The notes under the pieces are model-generated. The model saw nothing but the letters and a program-made list of their open reading frames with translations. It was not told the DNA's origin and made no database searches. Made by a program: the position numbers and the translations under genes. Below, piece after piece: positions 25,052 to 27,903 of a stretch of DNA of 27,903 nt (position 1 is the stretch's first letter; every line of letters begins with the position of its first letter). This DNA is from a virus: positions 1 to 27,903 of IMG/VR virus record IMGVR_UViG_3300030060_003428; one strand, written 5' to 3'.

Positions 25052-26497
25052 TTATTTTGTTTCTTTCAATTTAGTTTCTTTGATTGCCAATGCAATTTGC
25101 ATTGGTATTTGTGGCAATACAGCATTGCCTAGTCCTTTTAGTCGCTTTGCACGATCTTTTTTTCCTCTTGCAACTCTTGGTATATCTTCTGGCTCTTGTA
25201 TAAAACCATCGTGTTGTTGTGGGTTATCACAATCAAGATCTGTCCAACCTCTATCGTATCCCATCAGCCACTCTACCCAATCAGGATTTAGAGAATTTTT
25301 TTCTATATTATTTAAATTTTCCTCAACAACTTTTGTACCTAGAGTATGACTCCTCGATCCAGATTGCACACTTGGAGGCACAACATAACCATCTTTAAAA
25401 TCTCTTGCTCGTGGTGTGGGCCACATCTCTGTCATTTTTTTATATGATCTATGATTCTCCATTTTTGTTTTTGTCATTACCTCTAAGTCTTCTTGTGAAA
25501 TAATTCCATCAACCATTTTTTTATAGAGGTTTTGATACTGACCTTCGCTACCATGACCATACCCTTTAGTTGTAGGAGTGGGCCACATCTGATCCTTTTC
25601 ATGCCATTCTGTAACAACGACTGTTGTCATTTCTTTATCGTACTGTATTGTTTTTAAATAAGGTTTTATTTTTTGCCAATCTTCTACAGAAGGATAACTA
25701 AATCCAGATTTATCACGCCTAAACCAGTGTTCTATTGTGGTTTTTTTCATGTTTGTTTTTTCAACAAGTTCTTTAATTGAAGTATTATTTCTTAAAAATT
25801 CAACAAATTGTTTTTGTTCTGGGAGCTTCGGACGTTGTATCATTTGATAATCTTTATAGACTTTAATTAAATCTGGGTTTTTAACTATTTCTTCCATCAT
25901 CACTTCGTCACTCAATGTTATTTGAACAGTATGTCCACTGTTTCGTTGGGTTTTCCCTTGAACAAGTTTAGTAGCGTGTTTTAAACTATCTCGTCCATCC
26001 TTTGTATCAACTGTCGTGGGTGTTCTCCACATCTTCATCGTTTCTCCATCGACTTGCTCTCTCAAATTACTAGGTTTAGTACGCCCTTTGCGATGACCAT
26101 TTTGCATTTTTAATGTAGCCTCTTTACTTCTCTGTGGAAGATGATCAAGTGTATTAGGTGTTGCCCACAAACTTGCAGACGATCCAGATTCTTTCTCTTT
26201 TGTGGGGAGCACCAACCGAGTAAGCTGGTATATTGAACGTCTGGCAGGTGTATTTTTCATTTTCCATGTCAAGGAGAACTTGGTCGAGTCCCAACGCAAT
26301 ATGACCAGGAACATTTTCAAAAACACACCAAGCGGGTCTTTTGAGTGCAATGATTTTATGTATGTAGGGCCAGATGTGGCGAGGGTCTTCGGTCCCTTTT
26401 TGTTTACCTGCAACTGAGAACGGCTGACAGGGATATCCAGAACTGAGGATTGTGTTTGACCATTCAATGTCTGTGGAAATAAATCTTTCTGTGTCAT
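25052..26497 (-). CDS. C5 cytosine methyltransferase, target-recognition/C-terminal half
   Basis: A 481-residue protein. Residues 1-108 are encoded in the +1 frame of the catalytic-half gene (344-base overlap). From about 109 the protein takes over the enzyme: SLWATPNTLDHLPQRS, three further W-x-TP units (at about 156, 304 and 358), a helix-turn-helix-like segment (about 224-280: LPEQKQFVEFL, then SIKELVEKTNMKKTTIEHWF), DWVEWLMGYDRGWTDL (406-421) and the conserved motif X-type end RLKGLGNAVLPQIPMQIALAI (452-472). It should recognise the target and complete the fold of the catalytic half. AAAGGAA lies 7-8 bases before the ATG at 26497, so independent initiation is possible; a +1 frameshift giving one chain is the alternative. 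Confidence 0.75.
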   Translation of the reverse strand: MTQKDLFPQTLNGQTQSSVLDIPVSRSQLQVNKKGPKTLATSGPTYIKSLHSKDPLGVFLKMFLVILRWDSTKFSLTWKMKNTPARRSIYQLTRLVLPTKEKESGSSASLWATPNTLDHLPQRSKEATLKMQNGHRKGRTKPSNLREQVDGETMKMWRTPTTVDTKDGRDSLKHATKLVQGKTQRNSGHTVQITLSDEVMMEEIVKNPDLIKVYKDYQMIQRPKLPEQKQFVEFLRNNTSIKELVEKTNMKKTTIEHWFRRDKSGFSYPSVEDWQKIKPYLKTIQYDKEMTTVVVTEWHEKDQMWPTPTTKGYGHGSEGQYQNLYKKMVDGIISQEDLEVMTKTKMENHRSYKKMTEMWPTPRARDFKDGYVVPPSVQSGSRSHTLGTKVVEENLNNIEKNSLNPDWVEWLMGYDRGWTDLDCDNPQQHDGFIQEPEDIPRVARGKKDRAKRLKGLGNAVLPQIPMQIALAIKETKLKETK

Positions 26498-26669
26498 TTG
26501 CTAATTCCTTTACATCATTACATATTTTTACGTTTGGAAATCTTTTCTTTAATATATCTCTTGTCCATTCTTCTATATCACAAAATAAAATGGGTTTACT
26601 TAGTCCTGCATCCATAAAACCTTTAGCAAACCCCCCTATACCAGAGCATAGGTCAATATGATTCATCAT
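26154..26669 (-). CDS. C5 cytosine methyltransferase, catalytic half
   Basis: A 171-residue protein with the front part of a Dcm-type enzyme that methylates C5 of cytosine with S-adenosylmethionine. Motif I is HIDLCSGIGGFAKGF at the N-terminus, motif IV GYPCQPFS (catalytic Cys of the PC pair), motif VI CVFENVPG and motif VIII VGAPHKRERIWIV. It stops 8 residues after motif VIII, so it lacks target-recognition region and motifs IX-X, which are in the overlapping gene. Start is set at 26669 (ATGATGAAT) because AAAGGAG lies 10-13 bases before it, not at 26720. Known precedents for two-polypeptide C5 enzymes are M.AquI and M.EcoHK31I. Likely role: protecting phage DNA from restriction. Confidence 0.9.
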   Translation of the reverse strand: MMNHIDLCSGIGGFAKGFMDAGLSKPILFCDIEEWTRDILKKRFPNVKICNDVKELANDTERFISTDIEWSNTILSSGYPCQPFSVAGKQKGTEDPRHIWPYIHKIIALKRPAWCVFENVPGHIALGLDQVLLDMENEKYTCQTFNIPAYSVGAPHKRERIWIVCKFVGNT

Positions 26670-26913
26670 TTTTATTCTCCTTTTGCCTTTCTTTTTCTTT
26701 TTGCCTATACATTTTACCATAAGCTCTCATGTAGGCGTTCCAACTTTCTTTGTTGTTTTGTCTCCATTTTTTATTCTGAGATGAACGCTTATCTTTATTC
26801 TTTTCATAGTATTGTTTATAATATTCTCTTAAATGATCACGATTATTTTTTCTCCATTCTCTTCGATATTCTCTAAAATACTCTTCTTCAGTTTGATTTT
26901 CTTTTTTATTCAT
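26653..26913 (-). CDS. Small highly charged, lysine/tyrosine-rich protein
   Basis: An 86-residue protein rich in K, R, E, N and Y, with a repeating pattern of the type REYRREWRKNNRDH, LREYYKQYYEKNKDK, SQNKKWRQNNKES. It looks like one long basic helix with about 15-residue periodicity. Comparable segments occur in front of HNH nuclease domains in phages, but no nuclease domain follows here. It overlaps the preceding gene by 8 bases and the methyltransferase start by 17, and its terminal codons include the AAAGGAG site used by the methyltransferase. Function unknown; nucleic-acid binding is a reasonable guess. Confidence 0.6.
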   Translation of the reverse strand: MNKKENQTEEEYFREYRREWRKNNRDHLREYYKQYYEKNKDKRSSQNKKWRQNNKESWNAYMRAYGKMYRQKEKERQKENKNDESY

Positions 26914-27238
26914 GGCAAACCCACTCCCAAGTTACAAAATGTTTTAATAGATCTAGACTTATCGTAGGTTCTTCAGTGTCACCATTATCATCACACCCTA
27001 AGACTAATCCTTTATTGACTAAGTAAATTGGAGGTTGATGATGTCGGTTGAACTGCCAAGGATGTGTCACATCAGCATAGAACCCTTCATCATCAACATA
27101 GATACCATCAGAACCATAGGGTATCCTCACGACATCAAAAGTTTTACATCCAGTCAGAGTATAGATTTGTTTATAATCTCCATTGTATTTTACCTCTGTT
27201 ATTTCTTTTAATTCTGGGTTAATTAAAAATGCTTTCAT
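26906..27238 (-). CDS. DUF3846-like small protein
   Basis: A 110-residue protein: KAFLINPELKEITEVKYNGD, then YKQIYTLTGCKTFDVVRI and GIYVDDEGFYADVTHPWQF. The pattern of KA-x-x-I-(D/N)-P at the start, an IY-x2-(T/I)-x-C segment and IYVDDEG is that of DUF3846 proteins found in phages and mobile elements, of unknown function. Three ATG codons in a row (27244, 27241, 27238) follow AAGGAG; the last has the best spacing and is chosen. It overlaps the next gene by 8 bases. Confidence 0.65.
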   Translation of the reverse strand: MKAFLINPELKEITEVKYNGDYKQIYTLTGCKTFDVVRIPYGSDGIYVDDEGFYADVTHPWQFNRHHQPPIYLVNKGLVLGCDDNGDTEEPTISLDLLKHFVTWEWVCHE

Positions 27239-27240
27239 CA

Positions 27241-27426
27241 TCATTCTCCTTTCCATTTTTTACAAAAAGTATTTAACCATTTTGATTGTTCTTCAGTTAA
27301 TTGAGTACCTTTAGCGTCTATATTCCACATGAGCATTAACTCGGCACTCTCTAATTCTAAATTATTTTTTTCACCCCAATCATTAAACTCTTTATGTAGT
27401 CTTTCATTCCAACCCTCATTTGTCAT
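27241..27426 (-). CDS. Small hypothetical protein (61 aa)
   Basis: A 61-residue, tryptophan-rich acidic/amphipathic protein (MTNEGWNERLHKEFNDWGEK, LMLMWNIDAKGTQLTEEQSK, WLNTFCKKWKGE). No family is recognised. Of two in-frame ATGs (27432 and 27426) the second has proper spacing to the AAAGGAG site and is used. It overlaps the upstream gene by 11 bases, and its last codons (AAAGGAGAATGA) form the ribosome-binding site of the following gene. Confidence 0.55.
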   Translation of the reverse strand: MTNEGWNERLHKEFNDWGEKNNLELESAELMLMWNIDAKGTQLTEEQSKWLNTFCKKWKGE

Positions 27427-27745
27427 TTTCATTCTCCTTTACTATTTGTAACATCTCTTCAAATGAATTAGTTTCACCAATAAGTCCCATATCCAAACCC
27501 TCTTCGGCTTCAATCTCGTTAGGAAATTTTTCTATTATAAATTTATATTTTATGCCCTCACTTTTCATTTCATCACTATTTAAGTCAATGAACCACACTC
27601 TAATATTTCCCTTTTTATTTGTGTAGGAAGGTGCAAGGTCGTGTACAAAGGATGAATCTTCGAACCCATTTTTTATGAGATTGTCAATACTACAATTCAT
27701 ATTGTACTTTTTGTATCCATGCCAATTAACTATACTATTTTCCAT
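27416..27745 (-). CDS. Small hypothetical protein (109 aa)
   Basis: A 109-residue protein with two parts: an N-terminal domain to about 60 (NSIVNWHGYKKYNMNC, then VHDLAPSYTNKKGNIRVWFI) and a C-terminal acidic region (EKFPNEIEAEEGLDMGLIGE, FEEMLQIVKENENDK). No known motif is seen. Start: ATG at 27745, 7 bases after a strong AGGAGG that lies in the last codons of the gene before it; a TTG two codons upstream is rejected. Member of the early small-gene string. Confidence 0.55.
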   Translation of the reverse strand: MENSIVNWHGYKKYNMNCSIDNLIKNGFEDSSFVHDLAPSYTNKKGNIRVWFIDLNSDEMKSEGIKYKFIIEKFPNEIEAEEGLDMGLIGETNSFEEMLQIVKENENDK

Positions 27746-27747
27746 TC

Positions 27748-27903
27748 TCAATCCTCCTCACACTCATGGTCGAAGGCATAGGTAGAAGCGATAACGTCCT
27801 CGTCTTCCTTACCCTTGACCCAAACGTCAACAACAATGCCCTCGTCTGTCGAATGAATACGCACGGAAAATTTCTTGATTGTGAACCATGCGTTACCATC
27901 TAC
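27748..27903 (-). CDS. C-terminal end of a small conserved phage protein (partial, GC-richer)
   Basis: The frame is open from the right edge and ends in TGA, giving 51 residues: GNAWFTIKKFSVRIHSTDEG, VVDVWVKGKEDEDVIASTYA, ending FDHECEED. The pattern (F/Y-T-I ... I-x-x-TDEG-x-VVD-x-W ... ED-x-x-x-AST-x-AFD-x-E) is one I recall from small phage proteins of unknown function. By my count it is about 47% G+C, clearly above the AT-rich neighbours, and uses GAC, GAG and GTC codons rare elsewhere here. The start lies beyond the window. Confidence 0.65.
   Translation of the reverse strand, partial: VDGNAWFTIKKFSVRIHSTDEGIVVDVWVKGKEDEDVIASTYAFDHECEED

Noticed and set aside
25008-25349. 113-codon plus-strand ORF opposite the methyltransferase end
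   Set aside because: Antisense to conserved motif X region; no start signal or recognisable protein pattern.
1-27903. CRISPR array, insertion sequence or phage RNA polymerase
   Set aside because: No regularly spaced repeats, no transposase motifs and no single-subunit RNA polymerase motifs in any frame examined.

Overview
The window looks like a large internal piece of an AT-rich, double-stranded DNA phage genome, probably a short-tailed (podovirus-like) phage of a marine alphaproteobacterium. The gene set points to the lineage of the SAR116 phage HMO-2011 and its pelagiphage/roseophage relatives. The evidence is: a T7-type family A DNA polymerase with a DnaJ-like zinc module between its exonuclease and polymerase parts; a separate toprim primase and DnaB-like helicase; a T7 endonuclease I homologue; a Cas4/RecB-like Fe-S exonuclease; a B12-dependent ribonucleotide reductase; giant internal virion proteins; and no phage RNA polymerase. 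The family link rests on remembered family knowledge, not on a search. The host assignment is inference.

Layout. Bases 1-13439 (+ strand) are a tightly packed late block: the end of a tail gene, a repeat-built tail/receptor-binding protein, a tail assembly chaperone-like protein, two small membrane proteins, and five large virion or DNA-ejection proteins, one with a GH24-like lysozyme domain. Bases 13550-27903 (- strand) carry the early and middle genes. Read in the direction of transcription (right to left) they are: a series of small accessory genes (27903-26653), a two-part C5 cytosine methyltransferase (26669-25052), a small conserved gene, a SleB-like endolysin followed by two tiny membrane-protein ORFs (24725-23963), a tyrosine integrase (23732-22821), primase, helicase, DNA polymerase, an unknown replication-module protein, exonuclease, endonuclease I, two small proteins and the ribonucleotide reductase. 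The two blocks converge on a hairpin/T-tract terminator at about 13447-13495.

How the genes work together. Primase, helicase, polymerase, exonuclease and endonuclease I form a T7-like module that primes, unwinds and copies phage DNA and degrades host DNA for nucleotides. The B12-dependent reductase turns ribonucleotides into dNTPs. The methyltransferase probably protects phage DNA from restriction. The integrase gives a possible lysogenic route. The lysis genes sit on the early strand, between methyltransferase and integrase.

Most notable points. (1) The catalytic and target-recognition halves of the methyltransferase lie in different frames and overlap by 344 bases, and each frame continues a recognisable half of the enzyme. 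(2) The ribosome-binding site of the exonuclease gene is buried in a hairpin with a GNRA loop that also contains the stop codon of the gene before it. (3) A strong imperfect palindrome lies just upstream of the integrase. (4) One membrane-protein gene appears to start with ATA. (5) Two overlapping tiny membrane ORFs follow the endolysin.
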